This document shows positions 16,135 to 25,022 of a DNA stretch of 34,529 nucleotides, piece after piece (the first letter of the stretch is position 1; each line of letters opens with the position of its first letter). The stretch is from Chlamydiota bacterium. GTDB taxonomy: Bacteria; Chlamydiota; Chlamydiia; Chlamydiales; Rhabdochlamydiaceae. The stretch lies in NCBI GenBank assembly GCA_013287365.1, contig JABDDY010000004.1, forward strand, positions 1 through 34,529, given 5' to 3'. The notes beneath the pieces are model-generated. The model did not search any database. It was not told the DNA's origin and saw only the letters and a program-made list of their open reading frames with translations. The translations under genes and the position numbers were made by a program.

Positions 16135-19100
16135 ATGAACCTCTTGCTTTTCTTTTTTCTCATCTCTTCCTCGCTCTTTGCTAGCCTTGCGACAACCGAG
16201 AACCAACCGAGCTCTCTTGTCGAGGGCATTGTCAGCGCTGTGACGGGCGATCTTTATGCCTTGGAGGAAGATATTGTGATCCAGGGAGCAGAGCCTCTGA
16301 AGATCAAGAGAAGCTACATCAGCGCAAAAGGCCATGGAGCCTGGCAGCTGTTTCACTACGCAATTGCCAGTTACGATCCTCTCTTCCGGACCATACAAGT
16401 GGTCCAGCCAAACGGCACGCTTCTTGCCTATGAGCGCGGAATTGTCAATAAGAAGCCTGGTTACTACCTGCTCAATCTCGTCATCGATGGACTGACTAAC
16501 ACTGGTAGTGGCGTTCTCTCAGGAAGCACCAACCTCTGGAATCAGCACATCGAAATGAGCGACGACGGAAAGGCATTTACCCTCTTTGCAGCAAATGGCA
16601 CGAGAAAGATCTACCGTCGGGCTAAAGAGAAAAGATACGAGAAACTCTATCTTCTGCAGCTAGAAGAGTTGCCAAACGGCAACAAGATCCTCTACACCTG
16701 GGACAAGATGCGTCCTACCTCGATCGAGACAAAAGATCCATCCGAGCGGAAAACCTATGCAGCAGCTCACATCAAGCACCATGGCAAGGCATCCAAGTTC
16801 GACAAGGGCTACTACTTCGATAACCTCGACGCAACCATTTACACAAGCGATGGAAGAGAGCTCGAATACCGCTTCTTTGGCGATGGCAAGAAAGAGGAAA
16901 AAAACTGGTACCTAACCGGCATTCGCTCGACAGACTCTCCCTGGGAACAAGTGCACTGCCACGATCCAGAAAAAAAACAAAAAAGAAAGCTCAAGCAGAT
17001 CAGCCTCGTTCAAGGCCGTACGCTCCAGGTCAACTACTACCCCTCGGGAGAAGACAAAATCTCCAGCAACGTGCAATCGATCTGCGCTCCTGTTGGAGCA
17101 GGGGAGGGCTTAGAGCAGATCCAGCAGTTCTCCTACAACATCGATGAGCGCAGGACAAGGGCCACCGACGCTTTAGGAGTCCCCACTGATTACTTCTGGG
17201 ACGAAAACCAGCGCCTCACTCGCATTGACCACCTGAAAGGGGATGGAAGCTTGCGCAGTCGAGAGCTCTTCATCTGGGGAGACAATGCTTCTAAAGACGC
17301 AACGCGCTTGATTAGCAAAGCGCTCTGTGATGAAAAAGGCGAGCCGGTCAAAGCCACCCGCTATTTTTATGATCGATTGGGTAACGTCTCCGAAGAGCAC
17401 TTCTATGGCAACTTAAGTGGCAAGGGTGCAGCTTTGCATTTGGATGCGCGCAACTTGCCAGTTGAAGGGGGAGAAGTTTCCGTAAGGAAAAGCAGCTACA
17501 GCCAGGACGGAAAAAACCTTCTACTCAGAAAAGAAGAGCCAAATGGCTTAGTGAGCACCTACAGCTATCTTCCCGGCACAAATCTTCCCCTCGAAGAGCA
17601 AGTTCTCGATCAGGGAGTGGTCCAAAGACGGACCAGTTATGAGTATAATAGCGATAGACTTCTCGTCCGCGAAACCTTTGAAAGTGGCACCACAAAACTC
17701 GTCAAAATCTTCTTCCCAAGACCGGGGGAGCCTTTTGTCGGGATGCCAGAGATCCTCGAAGAAAAATCTGCAGAGGGCTTGCTCAAGAAAACCTACGTTC
17801 ACTACACAACAGGTGGCCGCATCTTCCGCAAAGAGGTCTATGACGCAACAGGAGCCTTGGCCTATACACTAAACTACAAGTATGACGGGATGGGCAGGCT
17901 GATCGAAGAGAGCAATGCCCTTGGACAAATCGCCAAAAGCCACTACGATGACCTCGGCAACAAAACTTTCTTCCAGGATTTTGGAAGGACAAGCGCTACT
18001 CACATGAGTTACGACCTCTCCAATAGGCTCATTGAGTCTAAAGAGGAGGGGTCGGGGATTTCACGTATCACGCGTCACCGCTATGACAAAAAGCACAACA
18101 AAATCGCCAGCATCGATCCCTACGGCTACGAAACAAAATATACCTACGATGAGTCGGGCAATGTGACGGGGACTCATTTGCCTGAGCTAGATGGTGTTTT
18201 TTCCGTCACGAGGTCGACCTACGATGCCGCAGGTCGCGTCATTTCTAGTACTGACGCTAAGGGCTACACCACGACTACAGAGTACAATGCCTACGACAAG
18301 CCGATTCTGACACGACATCCCGATGGGTCTGAAGAAAAATGGATCTACAACTTGGATGGCACATTAAAAATCCATGTCGACGAAGAGGGGACAGAGACCC
18401 ATTACACCTACGAGTTGTTTGATCGTCCTCTGACTAAACAAATCTTCTCAGAAAATGCCCTTCTCTCCGAAGAAAAGTGGAGCTACGATAGCCTGCAGCT
18501 CGCTTCCCATACAGACGCCGAAGGTCACTGCACCCTCTATAGCTACGACAGTGCCGGCCGCAAAATCCAAGAGCTCTTTGTCCCCACAAACGAAACGACT
18601 CTCTTCACTTACGACAATTTGGGCCGCCTTGTCACCACGAAAAAAGGGGAGCTCGTTACACATACTATCTATGATCTGCTCGATAGAGTCGTAGAGGAGC
18701 GTAAGGAAGATGCGTCGGGCAAACTTCTCTCTTATGTTGGATACACCTACGACAATGCAGGGAGCGTTGCAACTAAAAGCCGCATCATCGATGGGAAAAA
18801 AGCCGAGGAACAGTTCGAATACGACTGCTTAAAACGTCTCACAGAGAAAAAAAATGCCCTGGGAAATAGCACCCGCACTTTTTATAAAGATGAACTGCAC
18901 CAAAAAATCACCATCGACCCACTGGGACTCCAAACTGTTGAAACTTTTAACTCTCACTACAGTTTAAAAGTTCTAGAGAAAATCTCTCCTCAAGGCAATC
19001 TTCTCCTGCAGGAGAGACTCTCGTATGACCCAAACGACAACCCCTGTTGCAAAGAGAGCATTTTACCCACAAGGCAGCTCACCACACGTTGGGAATATGG

Positions 19101-21216
19101 ACCCTTAAATCGCTTGAGTGAGCTCATTGAAGGTGCTGGGACAGCGGAGCAAAAAACCACCTCCTATACCTACACGCCTAAAGGCTATCTTCGTACAACA
19201 AAAAAGCCAAGTGGTATCCTCCTTACCTGCACCTACAACGCCCTTGGCCAGCAAATCTCCCAAGTATCTTCTGACGAAACGGTCCATTACACTTATAGCT
19301 ACGACCGCCTCGGTCACTTGCTCGGCAGTTCAGATGGCAATTTCTCTTTAACGCGTACTTACGATCCAAAAGGCCGTCTCCTGAGCGAAACTCTCCCCAC
19401 AGGCCTCCATTTTACGAGTCAGTATGATCAAGACGGCAGACGTATCCGCCTTACTCTTCCAGACAGCTCTTTTGTTGCTTATGAGCATGATGTTTGGTAT
19501 CTGCGCAGCGTGCATCGCTACACCTCTGCAGGGGAATTACTCTACACCCATAGCTATACAAGCTATGATCTCTCAGGCAACCTCTTAACCGAAATTCTCA
19601 TCGGGAATTTGGGCAGTTCAGTTCATAAATACGATCTAGCCAATCGCGCTCTTTCTCATGCAAATCGCCACTTTGCCCAAGAAGTTCAATACGATGCTGT
19701 AGGCAATATTCTCGCCTCTTCCATTCAAGGAGAGAGATTGGATTACACTTATGATCCCCTCTATCAGATCACCTCTGAAAATGGCCATACGTATACCTGC
19801 GATTCCTACTACAACCGCCTTCAGCACAACGACTCCTCCTACTCCATTAACGCTCTAAACCAAGTCGCAGAGTTGACCTATGATGCGGATGGCAATGTTC
19901 TCTCTTATGGCGATTTCAGCTTGGTCTACGATGCCCTGGGCCGCCTCGTTTCTGTTCAAAGCCCTACTCTGCGCGTTACCTATGCCTACGACAGTTATCA
20001 TCGCCGCCTCGCCAAAACTCTGTGGGCTTTGGAAAATGAGGATTGGAAAGAACAGAAGACCACTCTGTTTCTCTATGACGATCAGAACGAAATTGGGTCA
20101 CAAGATCCTCAAGGGACAACGCTCCGCATCCTCGGTAAAACCCCTCATGCCGAAATTGGCTCTGCCATTGCCCTCGAACTAGGTGGTCAAATCTTCGCGC
20201 CCATCCACGATCTGCACGGCAATGTTTCTCTTGTTCTTGCACTTCATGACAACAGCTGCCAGCAGTACCACTACACCGCCTTTGGCGAAGAGAAATTCCC
20301 CTCTCTCCTTCCTAACCCCTGGCGCTTTTCTTCTAAACGCCTCGATGAGGAGACTGGCTTTGTCTATTACGGCAGGCGTTATTACTTTCCAGTGCTTGGT
20401 CGCTGGCTCACGCCCGATCCCCTTGGGTTCGAAGCGGGCCCCAACCTCTACGCTTTTGTTTCCAACGCTCCTCTGACTCATCTCGACCCCTATGGCCTGA
20501 TGTTCTATGGACCCCAGTACGAGGGCATAAGACAAAGCTTTATTGGCAGCATCCACAGCATCGGCGGCGTTGGCATCCAAAGCGCGCTCTTCCTCTCCAA
20601 GGTCGGCTACGGAATCACTGTTCCCGCTCGCTCTATTGCCTGGGCCTCTGGCTATGGCTCTTTCTCTCAGAGTTTGCAGGAGTTTCGAAGCTCGAATCGC
20701 TACTTTGAGGAAGTGTGCAACCGGGGGATGCATCGTTTGCTCCCTGGCGACACAAGTCACAGGAATTACCAAATTGCCAGAGGTGGCTGTGAAAATGGGA
20801 TTACGCTCGGCCTTGCCGCCCCTGTTGCCTACGGCACCGCAAGAACGGTTGTACGGGGCGGACAGCTGCTCATGCGCGAAATGAGTCAGGCATCTAGATT
20901 AATGCAAGGGAAGTTTACAGGAGATGCATGGAGATTCCCTAGGAACCCGAAAGATTTGTTAAAAGATTTGCCTAGAGATACAAAAGGAAGAATTTATCCA
21001 AACGATCGATTACGAATTAAACCAGAACAACACCCTCTTAAAGCAGGTGAAGTTTTTTGTCCAAGACACCATGGACAACATTACCATTTAGAAGTTCGTG
21101 TTGATCCATCTAAAAGTTGGAATAACAAAGGAAATACTTATTATTTAAAACCTCCTGATTATATACCTGGAGAAGGAACAGGATTTCTTCCTGGAGAGTT
21201 ATTTCCTGGCCATTAA
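16135..21216 (+). CDS. Secreted Rhs/YD-repeat polymorphic toxin with divergent C-terminal tip
   Basis: Signal peptide MNLLLFFFLISSSLFASLA; many YD repeats (YDxxGRxxxxxDAxG); Rhs core end YHYTAFGEE…GFVYYGRRYYFPVLGRWLTPDPLGFEAGPNLYAFVSNAPLTHLDPYGL, then a unique C-terminal region. Confidence 0.93.
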   Translation: MNLLLFFFLISSSLFASLATTENQPSSLVEGIVSAVTGDLYALEEDIVIQGAEPLKIKRSYISAKGHGAWQLFHYAIASYDPLFRTIQVVQPNGTLLAYERGIVNKKPGYYLLNLVIDGLTNTGSGVLSGSTNLWNQHIEMSDDGKAFTLFAANGTRKIYRRAKEKRYEKLYLLQLEELPNGNKILYTWDKMRPTSIETKDPSERKTYAAAHIKHHGKASKFDKGYYFDNLDATIYTSDGRELEYRFFGDGKKEEKNWYLTGIRSTDSPWEQVHCHDPEKKQKRKLKQISLVQGRTLQVNYYPSGEDKISSNVQSICAPVGAGEGLEQIQQFSYNIDERRTRATDALGVPTDYFWDENQRLTRIDHLKGDGSLRSRELFIWGDNASKDATRLISKALCDEKGEPVKATRYFYDRLGNVSEEHFYGNLSGKGAALHLDARNLPVEGGEVSVRKSSYSQDGKNLLLRKEEPNGLVSTYSYLPGTNLPLEEQVLDQGVVQRRTSYEYNSDRLLVRETFESGTTKLVKIFFPRPGEPFVGMPEILEEKSAEGLLKKTYVHYTTGGRIFRKEVYDATGALAYTLNYKYDGMGRLIEESNALGQIAKSHYDDLGNKTFFQDFGRTSATHMSYDLSNRLIESKEEGSGISRITRHRYDKKHNKIASIDPYGYETKYTYDESGNVTGTHLPELDGVFSVTRSTYDAAGRVISSTDAKGYTTTTEYNAYDKPILTRHPDGSEEKWIYNLDGTLKIHVDEEGTETHYTYELFDRPLTKQIFSENALLSEEKWSYDSLQLASHTDAEGHCTLYSYDSAGRKIQELFVPTNETTLFTYDNLGRLVTTKKGELVTHTIYDLLDRVVEERKEDASGKLLSYVGYTYDNAGSVATKSRIIDGKKAEEQFEYDCLKRLTEKKNALGNSTRTFYKDELHQKITIDPLGLQTVETFNSHYSLKVLEKISPQGNLLLQERLSYDPNDNPCCKESILPTRQLTTRWEYGPLNRLSELIEGAGTAEQKTTSYTYTPKGYLRTTKKPSGILLTCTYNALGQQISQVSSDETVHYTYSYDRLGHLLGSSDGNFSLTRTYDPKGRLLSETLPTGLHFTSQYDQDGRRIRLTLPDSSFVAYEHDVWYLRSVHRYTSAGELLYTHSYTSYDLSGNLLTEILIGNLGSSVHKYDLANRALSHANRHFAQEVQYDAVGNILASSIQGERLDYTYDPLYQITSENGHTYTCDSYYNRLQHNDSSYSINALNQVAELTYDADGNVLSYGDFSLVYDALGRLVSVQSPTLRVTYAYDSYHRRLAKTLWALENEDWKEQKTTLFLYDDQNEIGSQDPQGTTLRILGKTPHAEIGSAIALELGGQIFAPIHDLHGNVSLVLALHDNSCQQYHYTAFGEEKFPSLLPNPWRFSSKRLDEETGFVYYGRRYYFPVLGRWLTPDPLGFEAGPNLYAFVSNAPLTHLDPYGLMFYGPQYEGIRQSFIGSIHSIGGVGIQSALFLSKVGYGITVPARSIAWASGYGSFSQSLQEFRSSNRYFEEVCNRGMHRLLPGDTSHRNYQIARGGCENGITLGLAAPVAYGTARTVVRGGQLLMREMSQASRLMQGKFTGDAWRFPRNPKDLLKDLPRDTKGRIYPNDRLRIKPEQHPLKAGEVFCPRHHGQHYHLEVRVDPSKSWNNKGNTYYLKPPDYIPGEGTGFLPGELFPGH

Positions 21217-21220
21217 AATA

Positions 21221-21613
21221 ATGCAGGTCTCTTTTATGCGAAAAAAAAATCTTGACTATCCAATCGGATTTGCAGATTCAGAAATATTGTCTTATTGTTC
21301 TGAAAATAATAATTTAATTATATATCTTAAATGCTGGAATGAAAAAATATTGAAATTTGAATTTGTTGATTGTATTTTATTTTTAATTTTAAATAGCTGG
21401 AATATTTCCGATGTTTGCGAGATGGATGATTCTGTTTTTTTGGAAAGAGCGCTTAAGATAGTATACGAGATTCTTCCAAAAGAACACGATTATAAAATAT
21501 TTAATTTCATCAATAATGATGACGACCCTGTGGTTGAAATTATATGTAAAAACATGATTATCGAGCATCGAGAGTATGAAAGTGGGAGAGATGTTCAGAC
21601 GAAGACGCGTTAG
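21221..21613 (+). CDS. Candidate immunity protein for the Rhs C-terminal toxin
   Basis: Small acidic, AT-rich ORF starting 4 nt after the Rhs stop codon (alternative ATG at 21236). Position is typical of Rhs immunity genes. Confidence 0.65.
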   Translation: MQVSFMRKKNLDYPIGFADSEILSYCSENNNLIIYLKCWNEKILKFEFVDCILFLILNSWNISDVCEMDDSVFLERALKIVYEILPKEHDYKIFNFINNDDDPVVEIICKNMIIEHREYESGRDVQTKTR

Positions 21614-21661
21614 TATAGCAGACCCCAAAAACTGGACAATTTGAGTGCGTGTGCATGGGAT

Positions 21662-22078
21662 CTATCCAATTTCGTTGTGGAAGTATTTGCTGATGTTCTC
21701 CCGTTCAGGGCAATGGCCACCGGTGCATTCGAAGAAGCGGGGGACCTCTACGAGGATAGCCTCCCGCACCTGCTCGCCATAGTCGTATACCCCCGATCGG
21801 ATCTGCGATAGGGTAACTGTGAAGCGAAAGTTTTTTAGCTTGAGGGGTAAGGTAATTTTTTCATTGCAGATGATGCAGGGGAGAAGGGCGGAGGTTTCAA
21901 TGGCTAATTCCACAATGAGATGGTCGCTGGCCAGATAGGCTAGCCCCTTGAGCTCGATCGGCTGCTCAAAGATTAAAGACTCTTCGGCTACTTCCATGAA
22001 AGAGGGATCGAGCCGCTCTTCAATCTTCTCGGTGGCTCCCTCTTTTAATCGGTCTACGTAAATTTTTAGTTCAGGCAT
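21662..22078 (-). CDS. DUF177 / YceD-family protein
   Basis: LPCIICNEKITLPLK…VYDYGEQVREAILVEVPRFFEC pattern; overlaps lpxB by 13 nt. Confidence 0.7.
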   Translation of the reverse strand: MPELKIYVDRLKEGATEKIEERLDPSFMEVAEESLIFEQPIELKGLAYLASDHLIVELAIETSALLPCIICNEKITLPLKLKNFRFTVTLSQIRSGVYDYGEQVREAILVEVPRFFECTGGHCPERENISKYFHNEIG

Positions 22079-23217
22079 AGCTGTTTCACCATTTCTTCTT
22101 CAGGACATTTACCACTTAAGAGCTCATGGAGATGCGCACATTCTCTCTGGCACTTGTTGCGCAGTGGTTTGGAGTGCAAAAGCTCGCTTGCTTTGGCAAA
22201 GAGTGCCTCTTCGGTGAGAGCAGGTCCAATGAGCTCGGGAAAAACTTCTTTGCCGCAGAGGAGATTGACAATGCAGTAGTGGGGTAGGGAGATCCGCAGG
22301 AGAGTTCGCGCGATGAAGAGATCAAGCGGCCCGATGCCGTAGGTCACAACGGTTGGGATTCCGTGGAGGGCAAGCTCTAGGGTCACGGTGCCCGATTTTG
22401 CAAGGGCAAGGGTTGTTTTTTGCATGAGAGCGTAGGTCTGGTTGGCTTCTACGAGGGTGACTGCGAAGTTACCTGCAATTTTTCGTATCGGAGCTTCAAA
22501 TTCTGTGCAGCTGACAGAAATGGCTATTTTGGCTTCTGGGTATTGCTGGATGAGCCTTTTTGCCACTTGGAGTTGGATGGGCAGGTTGCGGCTGAGCTCT
22601 TTGAGGCGGCTGCCGGGGAAAAGAGAGATGAGTGTAGGTTCTGAAACAAGGGGTGGCTTTTGCTCAATGCGCTGGGCCAGCGGATGGCCGACAAACTGGG
22701 CCGTAAATCCTTCGGGGAAAGGGGCAAAAAGCTCCTCTTCAAAGGGGAAAATTGTGAAGAGATGGTCGAGAGTTTGCTTCATCTTGGGGATCCGCTTTTT
22801 CCCCCAAGCCCAGACAGAGGGACAGATGTAGTGGTAGATCTTTCCTGGGAAGCCTTTTTTCCGAAGACTCTTTTCTAAGGCCAAATTAAAGCCTGGGTAA
22901 TCAATAAAAAGGGCAACTTTGGGGTTGCGCTCTAGGATCAGTCTTCGCAGGGTGTAAAACTGCCGCGCGAGCCGAGGTAGGGCTATGGCCACATCGACAA
23001 AGCCCATCACTTGGAACTGTTCCATATTGAGGAGCGTCTCCAGCCCTTGCGCGCGCATGCGCGGGCCGCCCACTCCAAAGAGGCGAACGTTTGGGTAGCG
23101 GCTGTGGATCGCTTTTAAAAGCGCTTCTCCGTGCAGGTCGGCACTTGGCTCACCGGCAAAAATGAAGAGCTCTATTTGAGGAGGGGTCGAACCGTTTTTA
23201 ATAAAACCTCCTCCCAA
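22066..23217 (-). CDS. lpxB: Lipid-A-disaccharide synthase
   Basis: FIFAGEPSADLHGEALLKAI…LFGVGGPRMRAQGLE…DYPGFNLALEKSLRKKG…YYICPSVWAW-type motifs; …SGTVTLELALHGIPTVVTYG. Confidence 0.95.
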   Translation of the reverse strand: MGGGFIKNGSTPPQIELFIFAGEPSADLHGEALLKAIHSRYPNVRLFGVGGPRMRAQGLETLLNMEQFQVMGFVDVAIALPRLARQFYTLRRLILERNPKVALFIDYPGFNLALEKSLRKKGFPGKIYHYICPSVWAWGKKRIPKMKQTLDHLFTIFPFEEELFAPFPEGFTAQFVGHPLAQRIEQKPPLVSEPTLISLFPGSRLKELSRNLPIQLQVAKRLIQQYPEAKIAISVSCTEFEAPIRKIAGNFAVTLVEANQTYALMQKTTLALAKSGTVTLELALHGIPTVVTYGIGPLDLFIARTLLRISLPHYCIVNLLCGKEVFPELIGPALTEEALFAKASELLHSKPLRNKCQRECAHLHELLSGKCPEEEMVKQLCLN

Positions 23218-24266
23218 TTTGGATCGATGCCAAAGGCTGCATAGGCCCTTGTTTCTGTCTCTGGATCAATAGGATGATGCGATTTTCCAAGTGCTCTGAG
23301 TAACTCTTCTTTTGTCGTGAGACTTTCTATAAAGCCTCCTGCTACGAGAAGGTCATTTGTCTCTTTTTTGGCGCCTATTTGAGAGGTGGGGGTGCCAAGT
23401 AATAGGAATTTTAGGTTCGCCGATGTTTGATGATAGAAGAGTTGGTCGGCTGCAAGTAGGGCCAGATCAAAATCTGCTGTGGAATAGAGGAGTTTGGTTC
23501 CTTCTAAGTTCGGTTTTTTACCACGTGGGTGGGGTTGTAGGACAAAGGTAATGCCATCTTGATCGATCTCGTTCAAGAGGTTGAGAAAATGGGGAAAGGC
23601 CTCTTTTTCATAGACCTCGTTGGCGCCACCGAGGTAGACGACAATCTTTTGGCCTCTGTCTGGGATGGCCAGCTTGGCAAGAAAAGCGGCGCGGTTTTCT
23701 GGGCTCTGTGTTTCTTTAAGTTTCTTAAGTCGCGGCATTTCACTTGGCAAAGAGCTGCTTCCAATGCCTATGCGCCTTTGGTGGCTTAGGTCAATGGGCT
23801 GATCTTTTGCAGAGTAAATCGGGGCATCTTCTAAGTTTTTGTTTGCAAACAGAATGATTTGAGAAAGGCGAAGCGCTGGAGCGGTGAGTTCCGAATAGCC
23901 TCCTTCAACAAGGCTTTGCCCATTATCGTAGAAGGCAACGCGTATGATGTCAGGAAAGTCTGTGGAGAGAATGCGCAGGACCCTAGTAGAAAGAGGATGG
24001 CCCACATCGATGATCACGCACTTTGATGAGCTTGCCGCGCGCGCTACTTTCTGGGCGAGCTCTTTGAGATCTGAATGAGACTGATTGTCAGGAAAAGGGT
24101 CGGTTTTTCGGCCGCCTTTTACTAGGGTTTCATAGGCAACATCTCCCGATAAAACCTTTGTCCGAATCCCATTTTGCTCGAGACAAGTGGCAAAATCAGA
24201 AAGCAGGAGAGCGGGTCCCGGGTGCGAGCAAATTAAACAAACAGCTAGTAGGGCAGATAAAGCCAT
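23172..24266 (-). CDS. Hypothetical protein with N-terminal signal/hydrophobic segment, GT-B glycosyltransferase-like
   Basis: IVVYLGGANEVYEKEAFPHFLNLLNEI…FVLQPHPRG…ADQLFYHQTSANLKFLLLGTPT. Confidence 0.6.
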   Translation of the reverse strand: MALSALLAVCLICSHPGPALLLSDFATCLEQNGIRTKVLSGDVAYETLVKGGRKTDPFPDNQSHSDLKELAQKVARAASSSKCVIIDVGHPLSTRVLRILSTDFPDIIRVAFYDNGQSLVEGGYSELTAPALRLSQIILFANKNLEDAPIYSAKDQPIDLSHQRRIGIGSSSLPSEMPRLKKLKETQSPENRAAFLAKLAIPDRGQKIVVYLGGANEVYEKEAFPHFLNLLNEIDQDGITFVLQPHPRGKKPNLEGTKLLYSTADFDLALLAADQLFYHQTSANLKFLLLGTPTSQIGAKKETNDLLVAGGFIESLTTKEELLRALGKSHHPIDPETETRAYAAFGIDPNWEEVLLKTVRPLLK

Positions 24267-24290
24267 GAACTTCCTCCGAAGGAAGGGAGA

Positions 24291-25022
24291 TTATAGCAGA
24301 ATGGCCAACTTCCCCGCTACCCACTCCGCTCCTGCGTGAAAAATTTCTTTAGGAGTGCCATGGCCGAGCTGGCCAATCGAGGGGCTGATGATCAGTTCGA
24401 TGGGAGGGGAGCGGTTGCCTTGATTAAAACTTTCATTAGCAAGCAGGTCGATGAGATGGAAGCAGTTGCGGGTGCTGACCCGTAGGTCGCGGTTGCCGAT
24501 GTAGAACCGAGTGGGAATGTGCGCGAGTCTCGGCACGAGGTGCTCGAGATCAAATCGCTTGATCTGCTCGCGGTTTTTAAGCGATGCAAATTCTTTTGCC
24601 TCGGAGAGTTTAGTGAGGGGAGCAAAAGCGAGATAGGCAGAGACAAAGGGCAAGAAAGTAGCGATATGCCCGGCGACAAATCCCCCGCGCGATAGACCCA
24701 TGAGGGCAATGCGCTCTTTGACCACGAGGTTTTGTGCAATGAGTTTTTCAATGGACCTGGCGCTCTTTTCAAAGAAGGGGGTGAGAGGGTCTTCTCCCTT
24801 AGCAAAGCGCTCGGCCCATTTGCCAATTGCCTCTACGGGATTCAGATCTGGCCCATGATCGGGGAGTGTGAAGGAAAAGATGCGTAAATCGCTAGAGCGC
24901 AGATGGAGAGCGGGCTGGTTATAGGGGTCTAGATTTAGGCTTTCTTGCTCTGAAAGAGCAAAGTAGAAGAGCGCGGGCAAAGGACCCTCGTCTAGGTCGG
25001 GGCCTAGAAAGGAGGGTATCAT
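24291..25022 (-). CDS. Alpha/beta hydrolase family protein
   Basis: IALMGLSRGGFVAGHIA nucleophile elbow; ATGA overlap with the upstream pcnB stop. Confidence 0.7.
   Translation of the reverse strand: MIPSFLGPDLDEGPLPALFYFALSEQESLNLDPYNQPALHLRSSDLRIFSFTLPDHGPDLNPVEAIGKWAERFAKGEDPLTPFFEKSARSIEKLIAQNLVVKERIALMGLSRGGFVAGHIATFLPFVSAYLAFAPLTKLSEAKEFASLKNREQIKRFDLEHLVPRLAHIPTRFYIGNRDLRVSTRNCFHLIDLLANESFNQGNRSPPIELIISPSIGQLGHGTPKEIFHAGAEWVAGKLAILL

Noticed and set aside
17173-20884. Many short ORFs on both strands inside the Rhs gene
   Set aside because: Overlap a strongly supported 1.7-kaa YD-repeat CDS; by-products of repetitive composition.
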